The notes under the pieces are model-generated. The model was not told where the DNA came from. It made no database searches and saw nothing but the letters and a program-made list of their open reading frames with translations. A stretch of DNA of 64,000 bases from CAZICM01 sp964537685. GTDB lineage: Bacteria > Myxococcota_A > Polyangia > Polyangiales > Polyangiaceae. Numbering within the stretch: the stretch's first letter is position 1; the number at the start of each line of letters is the position of its first letter. Positions 51,490 to 61,009 of this stretch are shown here, in pieces. The DNA lies in the NCBI GenBank assembly GCA_964537685.1, contig CAZICM010000029.1, positions 50,219 through 114,218 on the forward strand. The letters run 5' to 3'. A program made the position numbers and the translations under genes.

Positions 51490-51507
51490 CAGACAATTTC
51501 GTGTCTG
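51490..51507. promoter_or_regulatory. Dyad between divergent outer-membrane barrel and YdcF-like genes
   Basis: CAGACA and TGTCTG form a perfect 6-base inverted repeat around ATTTCG, 53 bases from the barrel start and 45 from the YdcF-like start. It is in a promoter-sized divergent gap and could be an operator for either gene. Confidence 0.3.
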
Positions 51508-51551
51508 GGTTGATGAGGCGTTACACTGGCTTGCGCGAGGTGTGAGGCAAT

Positions 51552-52616
51552 ATGGCCGGTGATGCTCAGGATTTGGTTTCGGGGAAAAGCGGCGAAAAGG
51601 TTTGGGCCAGGCCATTGTTTTTTCAATTTTTGGCGGGCTTTTTTATTGTTTTTGCGGTGATAAACGGTGTGAGGGAATGGCTGAGGCCGGGGTTTTCGGC
51701 GGCTTATATTTTATTCTATTTTCCTTTCATTCGATCGGGTGCGGATATTTGTTTATGGGCATGGGCGATTCTGCTTTTGTTCAGCGCGTTTGGTCCCGTG
51801 AAAAATCGAACGCTGGTCTTGGTTTTAGGCGTTTCTTTGCTGGGGCTCGCGGGCCTTGCCGCGCTTAATGCCATTCAATTCTATCGTTTAATCGATAATG
51901 GAAAACTGTCTTCTTCCTGGCCTCTGCCTCTGTCCGTGCCGCTCGCGCTGTATTTGGTGCTTCATGTATTTTTTTGCCTGCGTCCACGTTATCGTATTGC
52001 CAAGCAGATTGTATCAAATTCTTCAGCGCCCGTTCCTCCTTTGCGGAAATCTTCGCTGCGGGCCGCCCTCCTTTCGTCGCTGCTCGTTCTTTTTATGTCG
52101 ATTGTATTTTATGTTCATTCTTTGGGATTGACCGACTACCGGCGCCCGGCCGATGCCATTTTGGTGCTGGGGGCGCGGGTGTACGCCGATGGGCGCGCTT
52201 CCGAGGCGCTGTCGGAGCGTGTGCAAACAGGCGTGATGCTCTATCATCAAGGCTACGCCAAGCGCATGATCATGAGCGGAGGGATTGGTGAAGGCGGGCA
52301 TAGCGAGCCAAGGGTGATGCGCAATTTGGCTGTGCAGGCAGGTGTTCCTGTCGAATTGATTCTGGAAGACGAGAAGGGTATCAATACAGAAGCAACGATA
52401 CGCAATTTAGAGGAAATCGAAAGGCGGCATGAAATAAAGACGGTTCTGGCCGTGAGCCATTATCATCATTTGCCTAGGATTCAGCTTTTGTGCGCGCGAA
52501 GAGGTCTTAGGTGCTACACCGTTCCGGCCGACGAAGGATCGGAATTGCTGCGCAAAACGCCCTATTATGTGTTCAGGGAAACGGTCGCTTTGATTTGGGC
52601 CTATTTGAAGGGCTGA
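51552..52616 (+). CDS. YdcF/DUF218-type membrane protein
   Basis: A 354-residue protein with four N-terminal helices and a fifth near 170, then a DUF218 (YdcF) domain: DAILVLGARVYADGRASEALSERV, MSGGIGEGGHSEPRVM and TVLAVSHYHHLPRIQLLC. YdcF-like proteins, including SanA and ElyC, are linked to envelope integrity and peptidoglycan; the catalytic role is unclear. The next reading frame starts 146 bases downstream on the same strand. Confidence 0.85.
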   Translation: MAGDAQDLVSGKSGEKVWARPLFFQFLAGFFIVFAVINGVREWLRPGFSAAYILFYFPFIRSGADICLWAWAILLLFSAFGPVKNRTLVLVLGVSLLGLAGLAALNAIQFYRLIDNGKLSSSWPLPLSVPLALYLVLHVFFCLRPRYRIAKQIVSNSSAPVPPLRKSSLRAALLSSLLVLFMSIVFYVHSLGLTDYRRPADAILVLGARVYADGRASEALSERVQTGVMLYHQGYAKRMIMSGGIGEGGHSEPRVMRNLAVQAGVPVELILEDEKGINTEATIRNLEEIERRHEIKTVLAVSHYHHLPRIQLLCARRGLRCYTVPADEGSELLRKTPYYVFRETVALIWAYLKG

Positions 52617-52762
52617 GGTGCAAATCATGCGCAGCGGCGCACATTATTCACGGGCCGCGCAATGGATCTGAACGGGCGCAAGTGAAGCGGATTTGGCCTT
52701 GTGATTGCATTGAGCATTATTCAAATAAATATTTCCTATCGTTTGGAAAGTCGATTGGGGCC

Positions 52763-54598
52763 GTGAAAGGGAAGCCGGGCAGGATTGCGCTGTTGGCCGC
52801 ATTGTTATGCGGATGCGGCGCACTGCGTCCGGCGCCGGTGATGGGTCCGCTCCCAAGTGCTCCGGGCTATCTGATGCATGCGGAAAAAAGCCGCGAGCCT
52901 CCGGGGCCGCCGCCTCTGGTTCCCCGGGCTGAGCCACCGATTCTTGCTATTTCCGAGCCTCCCAAGGAAAAACCACCTCCCCCCCAGGAAACAGAGCCTT
53001 CGCCGCGCATCGGTCCCTGGAAGCTTTACGGATGGAATGTTGTCTCATTCGATCGTGAGCCATTCTTTCTTAATCATCTGCCGCCGGGCGGCTATTTTAC
53101 CTATCAATTTGATTTAGGGCTTCGCGGCCCATTGGCGCAGATTGAATTTGAGGATTGGATATCCAATCGGTCAAAATGGCAGAAGAAAAATTATTTGCGG
53201 GCCGGTTTGGAGCTGTTTGCCTTCGTCGGGCCTATTGGTACGACCTGGTATTGGTCGAATCAGGATTTTAACAGGGTTGACTGGGATCTGCGCTGGGATC
53301 AAGAAAGCTGGAAGCGCAAAATCATTACATTTGATGCGATTCGTTTTGATACCAATCTATTTGATACCAATGCAGTCGGACATTCTTTTCAATCGGGAAT
53401 GTGGTATCACTTGTTTGCCCGCGCCAACCGGCTGAATCTATTTGAAGCCTTTCTGTTTTCGTTCGCCGCAAGCGCGCTGTGGGAGTATGGGTCTGAATTC
53501 AAAGAATTGGTTAGTCTAAACGATCTAATTTTAACGCCCGTCGCAGGTTTGGATTTGGGCGAGGTGCTCTTTCAATACGGAGAATTCTTTTCGAGGGGGC
53601 ACGATAAATCGGTAAACCGGGTCTTATCGCGGGTGTTCGGCTTTCCTCAGCAGGCACATGCCTGGCTGGATGGGGCTCGGATTCCTAAGGCCAAAAAATC
53701 CGACCGTTTTGGCTTTCCAACCGATATTGCACACCAATTCGAGTTTGGTACGGGGCTGGGCTTGTCCTCTGTGGCCAGCACGGAGCAGCAAGTGGCAGGC
53801 AACCGTATCGGATTTAATATCAATACGGAAATTGTCACCATTCCCAAATATAATCAGCCCGAGAAAGTGCCCTGGCATTTTACATTGGATAATTTTACGA
53901 ATGCATCTTTTCGAGTGTTGTACGGTCCGGGAGGAACACGGCTGTTTTATGTTTATGCCGCTGCAACGCTGGGGGGGATGTTTTTACAGGATATGGCGCT
54001 GGAAGAAGGCTCGTCAGAGCCGTACGGCTTGAATTTCTTCGCCGGAATGGGTTCGGCCTATGAATATTCAAAGCGGTTTATCGGCGATACCGAGGATCGC
54101 CTTGCGATTGTGAGTTTGGCGGGGCCGGTGCTGGATTTTTCAGCGCGCCGCGCGGGATTTTATACGCGGGCCCGCCTGGGGGCCTATGCCGATTTCGCAA
54201 TGATTGGGCCGTATTCGGTGATGAAGTTTATCGATTCATTGGGGGAGCGCAGAACCAAATCGGTGCTCGAGAGAAATTACTATTATTTCGCGGCGGGTGT
54301 GTCGGCTGTGCCCGAGCTTGTATTGAGATTTGCGGGATTGGAAGCGGGATTTGTATCGCATTTTGATTTTTTTCGCTCCATCGAAGGCCGCGATAGGCTG
54401 GAGGAGCTGATCGATGTGCAGGGAGTTGCCGCGGATTTTCGTTCAACCCATAAAGTGTATTTGGCGTATGTATTCCCGTCCAATTCGATGAAATTGTCGC
54501 TGAACCGGGAGGCCATTTTTAGGGAGAGCGGGCTGTCCATCTTTAAATCCCAGAGCGTCGAAGACCTTCATTTTATCGAGCTCGGGCTTTTGTTTTAG
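52763..54598 (+). CDS. DUF3943 lipoprotein
   Basis: About 611 residues from GTG 52763; the open frame reaches back to 52511 but that part overlaps the YdcF-like gene and has no leader. The GTG start gives a good leader ending in a lipobox-like LLCGC. After a Pro-rich segment, residues 75-600 include TNAVGHSFQSGMWYHLFARANRLN, the DUF3943 block, followed by beta-strand-like segments of an outer-membrane barrel. Homologues are of unknown role. A GTG start and unclear spacing make the first codon uncertain. Confidence 0.78.
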   Translation: MKGKPGRIALLAALLCGCGALRPAPVMGPLPSAPGYLMHAEKSREPPGPPPLVPRAEPPILAISEPPKEKPPPPQETEPSPRIGPWKLYGWNVVSFDREPFFLNHLPPGGYFTYQFDLGLRGPLAQIEFEDWISNRSKWQKKNYLRAGLELFAFVGPIGTTWYWSNQDFNRVDWDLRWDQESWKRKIITFDAIRFDTNLFDTNAVGHSFQSGMWYHLFARANRLNLFEAFLFSFAASALWEYGSEFKELVSLNDLILTPVAGLDLGEVLFQYGEFFSRGHDKSVNRVLSRVFGFPQQAHAWLDGARIPKAKKSDRFGFPTDIAHQFEFGTGLGLSSVASTEQQVAGNRIGFNINTEIVTIPKYNQPEKVPWHFTLDNFTNASFRVLYGPGGTRLFYVYAAATLGGMFLQDMALEEGSSEPYGLNFFAGMGSAYEYSKRFIGDTEDRLAIVSLAGPVLDFSARRAGFYTRARLGAYADFAMIGPYSVMKFIDSLGERRTKSVLERNYYYFAAGVSAVPELVLRFAGLEAGFVSHFDFFRSIEGRDRLEELIDVQGVAADFRSTHKVYLAYVFPSNSMKLSLNREAIFRESGLSIFKSQSVEDLHFIELGLLF

Positions 54599-54679
54599 CC
54601 CTTGTTCCTCTTCCCTGAAAACGCGGGCTCGATTATCGTCCCTTTTCAGCGCTGTATTTCGCGCGGCCCAAGGGTGTCG

Positions 54680-56470
54680 ATGGAAGGCGTTGCTGGCCAG
54701 CCGTATGAGCGACTCGTGGGGCGATATGCCTTGTATGGGGAAATCGCTTCAGGCGGTATGGCTACGGTGCATTTCGGGCGATTGCTGGGCCCTGTCGGTT
54801 TTTCGCGTACCGTCGCCGTTAAACGTCTGCACGCTCAATTCGCTAAAGATCCCGAGTTCGCGGCTATGTTTCTCGATGAGGCTAGGCTCGCGGGACGGAT
54901 TCAACATCCTAATGTGGTTTCGACACTCGATGTTGTTTCTCTCGAGGGCGAGCTGTTTTTGGTCATGGAATATGTGCAAGGCGAGAGCTTGGCGAAGCTG
55001 CTCGGTGCTGTGCACAAGAGGGGCGCGAAGATTCCGGCGAAGATTGTCGCGTCGATTATGACGGGCGTTCTGTATGGGCTGCATGCGGCGCATGAGGCGA
55101 CCGATGAACAAGGGCAGCCTCTGCATATCGTTCACCGCGATGTTTCGCCGCAGAATATTTTGGTCGGTGCCGATGGAACGGCGCGGGTGCTGGACTTTGG
55201 CGTGGCCAAGGCGGTGGGACGTATTCAAAGCACGCGCGAAGGGGAGATTAAAGGCAAGCTCGCGTATATGGCGCCCGAGCAAATGAAGGGCATGCCCATG
55301 GATAGGCGCAGCGATATTTACGGCGCGGCGGTGGTGCTCTGGGAGGCTCTGACGGTGCGGCGTCTCTTTGATGGTGAGCACGCGGGCGTTGTGTTCAACA
55401 AGGTGATGAACGGCGAGATCGTGCCGCCGAGTCAGTTTGTGCCGGGTATTCCCAAGGCGCTCGATGATATTGTGCTGCGCGGGCTCGCGCGCGATTACGA
55501 GAAGCGGTATCCGACGGCGCACGCCATGGCGATTGAATTGGAGGAGCGGGTGGGGATCGCTTCGCCGCGCCAGCTCGCCGAGTGGATGGTGGATATCGCC
55601 GGAGATTCGCTGTCAAAACGGGCGATTCGTATCAAGGAGATCGAGAGTCTTTCGACGCCGCCGCCCGTGTCGCTCGCCGGTGTGATTCCAAAGGGTGCGG
55701 ATTCGGCTTCTTCCTCGAGGCGGGCTCCTCTTCCGTCTGCGCCCGCTCTTCCAAGGCCGCCGCCGGTTGCGCTTCCCGTGTCCGCGTATACGCAGCCTGC
55801 GACGCTGAGGGCGCCGCTTTCTCCTCCGCCTCCTCCGCCTCCTCCGCCTCCGTTGCCTTTTCAGCAGCCTCCCGCGGTAGCGCCGCCGCCCATGGATGTG
55901 GTCGCCGCGCTTCCGCCGCCGTCTCTGCCGCTTCCTTCTCAGCCGGGTCCTGCCTTCGGCGTGAATTCGCCTTCGTCGAGAAGCACGGTTTCTGTCGTGT
56001 CTCCTGCGCCTTTGGCTGGAGCCCCGGGTGCTCCTTCGCCTTCGCGCACAGGTTTAATCATTGGCGGCGCAGGTTTGATCGCCGTGCTGCTTGGAGGCGG
56101 TCTCGCGCTAATGCTGTTTCGCCCCGAAGCTTCTCCGCCGCCGTCTGCCGCTTCTGAACAGGTGTCTCCAGCGGCTTCTGTTTCGGCGGCGCCGGTTTCC
56201 GCGAGCGGGCAGCCCGCGCCTTCATCTGCGCCGAGCGCTGCCGAGGCGGTTGAGGCAGCCGTGGATGCAGGGGCAGCCGATGCTTCCAATGCTGTTTCGG
56301 GCGGGACATTCGTGCCTTCAGGGACCGCACCGAAGACAACATCGGGCGCGCCGCTGTCCACATCGAGCGGCAAGGCAGGCTCCGCGCCGAAACCTGTTTC
56401 GCGGTCCTGCGAAATTCCCTACTACATTGATTCAAAGGGTATTCAGCGGTTAAAGCCTGAATGCCTTTAG
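54680..56470 (+). CDS. Ser/Thr protein kinase with Pro-rich linker and C-terminal membrane segment
   Basis: About 596 residues from ATG 54680; the frame is open to 54602. The kinase domain (16-290) has SGGMATV (24-30), K48 in VAVK, the catalytic loop HRDVSPQN (152-159) and DFG (172-174). The VSPQN variant of the usual LKPxN is typical of a branch of myxobacterial kinases. A long Pro/Ser-rich linker, one membrane helix (about 457-478) and a short Ser/Ala-rich outer part with a cysteine near the C-terminus (RSCEIPYY) follow. It probably senses an envelope signal. It is followed 22 bases later by a PEGA-like protein gene. Confidence 0.9.
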   Translation: MEGVAGQPYERLVGRYALYGEIASGGMATVHFGRLLGPVGFSRTVAVKRLHAQFAKDPEFAAMFLDEARLAGRIQHPNVVSTLDVVSLEGELFLVMEYVQGESLAKLLGAVHKRGAKIPAKIVASIMTGVLYGLHAAHEATDEQGQPLHIVHRDVSPQNILVGADGTARVLDFGVAKAVGRIQSTREGEIKGKLAYMAPEQMKGMPMDRRSDIYGAAVVLWEALTVRRLFDGEHAGVVFNKVMNGEIVPPSQFVPGIPKALDDIVLRGLARDYEKRYPTAHAMAIELEERVGIASPRQLAEWMVDIAGDSLSKRAIRIKEIESLSTPPPVSLAGVIPKGADSASSSRRAPLPSAPALPRPPPVALPVSAYTQPATLRAPLSPPPPPPPPPPLPFQQPPAVAPPPMDVVAALPPPSLPLPSQPGPAFGVNSPSSRSTVSVVSPAPLAGAPGAPSPSRTGLIIGGAGLIAVLLGGGLALMLFRPEASPPPSAASEQVSPAASVSAAPVSASGQPAPSSAPSAAEAVEAAVDAGAADASNAVSGGTFVPSGTAPKTTSGAPLSTSSGKAGSAPKPVSRSCEIPYYIDSKGIQRLKPECL

Positions 56471-56492
56471 GTGAACAGGGCCGGCGCGACCA

Positions 56493-57407
56493 ATGCGGGA
56501 ACGTTTGACAGTGAGCTTAGGCGGGCGGGCGCGAGGTAAGGGGATGCGTTTTGTGGGGCGCAGGTGGGCCGCCGCCGCGCTGTGCGCGGGTGCGCTGCTT
56601 GGGGCAGGGCATGCAGCGGCCGAGGATAAGAAGAAGGCTTGTGCTCAAGCGTATGAGCAAGCTCAAGAGCTGCGCAAAGGACGCAAGCTTCAACAGGCCG
56701 CCGAACAGCTTTCCATTTGTTCGCAGAAGGAGTGTCCGTTTTTCGTGCGGAAGCAGTGCACGCAATGGGACAAGGATGTGAAGGCGGCCATTCCGAGCGT
56801 CGTCTTCGATGTTCGTGATGCGGTGACGGGTGAAGCGCTGTCGGGAGCGCGCGTGCTCTTGAACGGCAAGGTGTTGAAGGATCCAATCGATCAGGGGGAG
56901 GTCGAGGTAGATCCGGGCGATCATTTGCTTCGCTATGAACTTCCGGGGGCCGAGCCGATTGAGCAGACGATTTCGGTGGCTGAAGGAGAACGGGCGAAGA
57001 AGATATCGGTGCTCTTCGATCGGAGTGCATCGCAAAACGCTAAAAAACAAGCACTTCCGCCTCCCGAAGGAGGTCCTCCCGTGTTGAGCTTTGTGTTTGG
57101 GGGGCTTGGGATTGCCGGGCTGGGGTTGTTTACGACCTTTGCGGTTCTTGGATTGAGCGAGCGCAATGAGCTTCGCGATACGTGCGCGCCCGCGTGTTCG
57201 GAAGATCAAGTGAACTCGGTGAAGACCAAGTTTTTGGTGGCGGATATTTCGCTGGGCGTAGGGATTGCGTCGCTTTCGGCGGCGGCGTTTTTTTTGATCA
57301 CCGCGCCTTCCGCGCCCAAGGAAAACAAGAGCGCTTCTAGGCCGGCCTACTTTTTTGCGGCGCCTCAAAAAGGCGGCGGGACGCTTGTTTTCGGGACGCA
57401 GTTTTAG
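56493..57407 (+). CDS. Exported PEGA/Ig-like domain protein with C-terminal helices
   Basis: A 304-residue protein; ATG 56544 is another possible start. A signal-like hydrophobic stretch (about 22-42) precedes a Cys-containing helical region (49-90), then an Ig-like block VVFDVRDAVTGEALSGARVLLNGK (102-125) that reads as PEGA-type. Two hydrophobic segments (about 193-218 and 241-262) flank a loop with CAPAC. It resembles proteins placed beside kinases in myxobacteria, and here it follows a membrane kinase gene, so a partnership is plausible. Confidence 0.65.
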   Translation: MRERLTVSLGGRARGKGMRFVGRRWAAAALCAGALLGAGHAAAEDKKKACAQAYEQAQELRKGRKLQQAAEQLSICSQKECPFFVRKQCTQWDKDVKAAIPSVVFDVRDAVTGEALSGARVLLNGKVLKDPIDQGEVEVDPGDHLLRYELPGAEPIEQTISVAEGERAKKISVLFDRSASQNAKKQALPPPEGGPPVLSFVFGGLGIAGLGLFTTFAVLGLSERNELRDTCAPACSEDQVNSVKTKFLVADISLGVGIASLSAAAFFLITAPSAPKENKSASRPAYFFAAPQKGGGTLVFGTQF

Positions 57408-58372
57408 AGCGCGGAGCGGGCGAAGGGCAGCGCAGTCAGATCGACATTGCCGCCGCTTACGATCACGCCGATGCGATCGCCCTTAATTTTGCCTGCGAAT
57501 AAAGCGGCTACGGGCACGGCGCTGCTGGGTTCGATGATGATTTTCATGCGTTCCCAAATGAAATGCATAGCGGAGATGATTTGCTCTTCGCTGACGGAGA
57601 CGATTTCGGACACATGCTGCTGAGCGATGGCAAAGGTGAGCGGGCCCAGCGATGTGCGGAGTCCATCGGCGATGGTTTTGGGATCGCCCGAAGGAACGAT
57701 GCGGCCCTCGAGGAGTGAGCGGCGGGCATCATCGGCCGCTTCAGGTTCTACGCCGAATACGCGGACTTTTTTTTCGCTGTTGCCGTTATGGGCGTTCGCG
57801 GCGAGGGCACATCCCGAGATAAGTCCGCCTCCGCCCACAGGCGCGGTGATCGTGCAGAGGTTGGGAATTTCCTCCAGGAGCTCAAGCGCGGCGGTTCCCT
57901 GGCCGGCGATGACACGGGCATCGTTGTAGGGATGCACGAAGTGGGCACCGGTTTGAGAAACGATCGATTGCAGCGTTGTTTCGCGGGCGGAGAGGGTTGG
58001 TTCGCAGAAGTGGATTTGGGCGCCATAGCCTTCGACCGCTGCTCGTTTTACGGCCGGAGAACCGTGAGGCATCACCACATAGGCGGGAATCTTTCGAAGG
58101 CGGGCCGCAAGAGCCAGCGCTTGCGCATGATTGCCCGATGAATGCGTTGCGACGCCCCGCGAGGCTTCTTCATCGGACAGCGACATCACCGCATTGCAGG
58201 CGCCTCTGAATTTAAAGGCACCCACGCGCTGAAAGTTTTCGCATTTAAAAAAAACCGAGGCGCCGGCCCGTTCGTTGATGAAACGGCTTGTGAAAACGGG
58301 CGTTCGGTGAGCGTGAGGGAGGATGCGCTGTCTGGCCTGCTGTAGATCGGCCGGGGTGGGAATGGCTTGCAT
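57404..58372 (-). CDS. Threonine dehydratase/serine racemase-like PLP enzyme
   Basis: About 322 residues from ATG 58372; the open frame to 58453 would overlap the next gene. Tryptophan-synthase-beta fold with the PLP lysine K54 in GAFKFRGA, SSGNHAQAL (78-86), VGGGGL (179-184) and SGGNVDL near the end. It deaminates L-threonine or L-serine to 2-oxo acids, or racemises serine. It lacks the C-terminal ACT regulatory domains of biosynthetic IlvA, so a catabolic or racemase role is more likely. Its 3' end overlaps the convergent PEGA-like gene by four bases. Confidence 0.88.
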   Translation of the reverse strand: MQAIPTPADLQQARQRILPHAHRTPVFTSRFINERAGASVFFKCENFQRVGAFKFRGACNAVMSLSDEEASRGVATHSSGNHAQALALAARLRKIPAYVVMPHGSPAVKRAAVEGYGAQIHFCEPTLSARETTLQSIVSQTGAHFVHPYNDARVIAGQGTAALELLEEIPNLCTITAPVGGGGLISGCALAANAHNGNSEKKVRVFGVEPEAADDARRSLLEGRIVPSGDPKTIADGLRTSLGPLTFAIAQQHVSEIVSVSEEQIISAMHFIWERMKIIIEPSSAVPVAALFAGKIKGDRIGVIVSGGNVDLTALPFARSAL

Positions 58373-58409
58373 GCGCTTATGCAAGCGCGGGTTTTGGCGG
58401 GTGGGAAGT

Positions 58410-60890
58410 TTAGGGTGAGAACTTGGCGATAAATGCGTCGTATCCGCCGGCACTCATCAGCGGACCCTGGCCGAAGTCGGCCGAGCCTTGCATGCGGCCG
58501 ATCATCACCACATTGCCTGCGCTGTCGGTGGCCACGTCGCGTCCCCATTGCTCAGCGACATCGCCGTAGGAATGCGACCAGATGTGCGCGCCCGCCGGGC
58601 TTAGTTTCGTGAGGAAAATATCGTTCATGCCCGCGCTGGTCATCACGCCGCCTCCAAAATCGATGGTGGTGACAAATCTTCCGGTGAGAATGATATTGCC
58701 CAGGGAATCGGCGGCGAGGCCGAAGCCAAGCTGATCGCCTCCACCGCCAAAGAGCTTGCTCCATATATGGTTGCCAAATGTATCGTATTTAGCAACAAAT
58801 ACATCGTTGCTTCCATTAACAACCAGCGGGCCACCTCCAAAATCGACCGTGCCGGATACATATCCTGAAATAATTACATTATTATTGTTGTCGATAGCAA
58901 TGCTATCGGCAATTTGAGCGCCGCCTCCTCCAACCGCGCGGCTGCCCAGAATCGAACCTCCGCTCGTGAATTTGGCTGCCATCATGTCGGCCGAGCCCGT
59001 CGAGGTGTGAAGGCCATCGCCAAAATCGATCGTTCCTTCGAAATATCCGACAATGGTTACATTGCCAAGGCTATCGACGGCAATATCGCGCGTGTCCTGG
59101 CTCAAGATATCGCCAAAGCCCATGCTCCAGATGTGATTGCCCAAATTATCGAGTTTAACAAGGAATACATCGTCCGAGCCCGCGTGGGGAATTAACCCTC
59201 CTCCAAAATCGGTCGCGCCCGCGTAGGTGCCTGTGACATAAATATTGCCCGCGCTGTCCAAATCGAGTCCTGCAGGGTCTTCGTTGGAGGCGCCGCCATA
59301 GCGTTTGCTCCATTGATGTACGCCCGCCGAATTAAATTTGGCGACGCAAACTTCTTTTCCGCCCAGCGTGGTCAAAATACCGCCTCCAAAATCGATCGAG
59401 CTGTTGGCGAATGCGGTAATGTAGACGTTGCCTTGCGCGTCCGTCGTGATGTCTTTGCCCTGATCGCCGCCGATGCTGCCAAAGCTCTTGCTCCAGAGAT
59501 GCACGCCTTGGCCGGAATATTTGGCGAGGAAAATATCGGTGCCGCCCATGCTGGTCAGAGGGCCGCCGCCCAAATCGATGGTGCCGCTAAAATATCCAGT
59601 CACTAAAACATTGCCTGCCCCATCGGTTGTAACGGCCCAGGCTTCTTGATCGACCAAATCGCCCGCGATTTTACTCCATTGGCCATTGGCGCAGCCGTCC
59701 GCACTTCCCGAGCAATTTTCATCGTCGGGCGTCAGGCAATTCTCAATCATTGGAAGAACTTCACCCATGCAGGCGCCATAGGCCGTGCCCTGCGCATTGC
59801 ACGTCTTTGTGCCGCCCTTGCAAATGCCTACGTTTTCCGTGCCCATCGGGCCGGTGTAACATGTGGCCGTGCTATTGGGCAGGCATACACAGCCCAATCC
59901 TTCTTCATTGATCACGCCGTCGCAATCGTCGTCGGTCGGCGTGTTGCAGGTTTCCGCATTGGGGAGTATTTCGCCCACGCAAGGCCCGTAGGCTGTTCCC
60001 TGCGCATTGCAGGCATGGGTGCCGCCTTTGCAAATGCCTACGTTTTCCGTGCCCATCGGGCCGGTATAACAAGGTCCTGTCGTATTGGGCACGCATACAC
60101 AGCCCGCGCCGCTTTCATTGATTACGCCGTCGCAATCGTCGTCGGTCGGCGTGTTGCAGGTTTCGGCCACGGGTACGACTTCGCCAACGCAAGGCCCATA
60201 CGCCGTGCCTTGAGCATTGCAGGCTTTGGTTCCGCCAATGCAGGCGCCCACGCCTTCTGTCATGGCAGGACCCGTGTAGCAATTTACGGTTGTATTGGGA
60301 ACACACACGCAGCCCATGCCATCTTCATTGATTTGACCGTCACAATCATCGTCTTCAACGGTCAGGCAGGATTCGGTCTGAGGCGTAATCTCGCCCATGC
60401 ATGCGCCATAGGCTGTTCCATCGGCATTGCATACCTGTGTGCCTGCCTTGCATATCCCGACATCTTGGGTATTCATCGGCCCGGTATAACAAGGCGCCGT
60501 CGTGTTTGGGGTGCATGCGCAGCCCTCTTCATTGGCCATTCCGTCGCAATCGTCATCGCCCATTGTCGCGCAGGATTCGGGAACGGGAACGACTTCGCCC
60601 ACGCATTCGCCAAAGCCCGAACCGTCTGCGTTGCAGGTGTGCTGGCCAGCCTTGCATAGCCCGGTCGTTGCGGTGTTGGCGGGGCCTGAATAACACAGTT
60701 CTTGCGTGCCCGGCACGCACACCATTCCGCCGCCTCCCGAGCCATTTCCGCTCGATGAAGACGAGCCTGATGAGCTTGTCCCGGACCCGGAAGTTGGTGT
60801 GGTTTGGGAATCATCGCCCGAGCAGGCTTGCATGGAGAGGAGGCCGAGCGCGGCGAGCGGCCAGCAGAGAAAATGAGCAGTTCTTTTCAT
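58410..60890 (-). CDS. Lipoprotein with five MopE-like Cys repeats and a seven-bladed propeller domain
   Basis: About 826 residues from ATG 60890. The leader ends in QAC (lipobox) and is followed by a Ser/Gly linker. Then come five repeats of about 68 residues, each with a CYTGP, C-x3-G-x-C-x4 and DDDCDG-type acid cluster; the last carries DDENCSG. These resemble the metal-binding MopE repeats. The rest is seven repeats of about 62 residues ending in a Trp-Ser-x-x-(F/Y)-Gly block (for example WSKSFG, WSKRYG) with GNVYVTG-type cores, the SBBP-type propeller. It should be a surface or secreted structural/adhesive protein. Confidence 0.87.
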   Translation of the reverse strand: MKRTAHFLCWPLAALGLLSMQACSGDDSQTTPTSGSGTSSSGSSSSSGNGSGGGGMVCVPGTQELCYSGPANTATTGLCKAGQHTCNADGSGFGECVGEVVPVPESCATMGDDDCDGMANEEGCACTPNTTAPCYTGPMNTQDVGICKAGTQVCNADGTAYGACMGEITPQTESCLTVEDDDCDGQINEDGMGCVCVPNTTVNCYTGPAMTEGVGACIGGTKACNAQGTAYGPCVGEVVPVAETCNTPTDDDCDGVINESGAGCVCVPNTTGPCYTGPMGTENVGICKGGTHACNAQGTAYGPCVGEILPNAETCNTPTDDDCDGVINEEGLGCVCLPNSTATCYTGPMGTENVGICKGGTKTCNAQGTAYGACMGEVLPMIENCLTPDDENCSGSADGCANGQWSKIAGDLVDQEAWAVTTDGAGNVLVTGYFSGTIDLGGGPLTSMGGTDIFLAKYSGQGVHLWSKSFGSIGGDQGKDITTDAQGNVYITAFANSSIDFGGGILTTLGGKEVCVAKFNSAGVHQWSKRYGGASNEDPAGLDLDSAGNIYVTGTYAGATDFGGGLIPHAGSDDVFLVKLDNLGNHIWSMGFGDILSQDTRDIAVDSLGNVTIVGYFEGTIDFGDGLHTSTGSADMMAAKFTSGGSILGSRAVGGGGAQIADSIAIDNNNNVIISGYVSGTVDFGGGPLVVNGSNDVFVAKYDTFGNHIWSKLFGGGGDQLGFGLAADSLGNIILTGRFVTTIDFGGGVMTSAGMNDIFLTKLSPAGAHIWSHSYGDVAEQWGRDVATDSAGNVVMIGRMQGSADFGQGPLMSAGGYDAFIAKFSP
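59690..60725 (-). repeat. Five near-identical coding repeats (about 205 bases each)
   Basis: DNA encoding the five MopE-like repeats shows long identical runs, such as the stretch around GCATTGCAGG and CGTCGCAATCGTCGTCGG, in several copies. Similar codon-level identity argues for recent expansion or gene conversion. Confidence 0.8.
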
Positions 60891-61009
60891 ATTGGAGAGT
60901 CTGCTCGCATAGACGGCGCGGCATGTCAATAGGGTGTGTAAGGCTTTTCGATTGATAAGGGTTTTTATTTTTGCCGGCGCGTGGAATTAGGTTCTAGGAT
61001 AGGAGGCGG

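Noticed and set aside
57404..58372. Biosynthetic IlvA threonine deaminase
   Set aside because: The protein ends after the catalytic domain and lacks the ACT-like regulatory region.
59646..60659. 337-codon plus-strand frame over the MopE repeats
   Set aside because: It is the antisense image of the repeat DNA and shows the same periodicity without any domain of its own.
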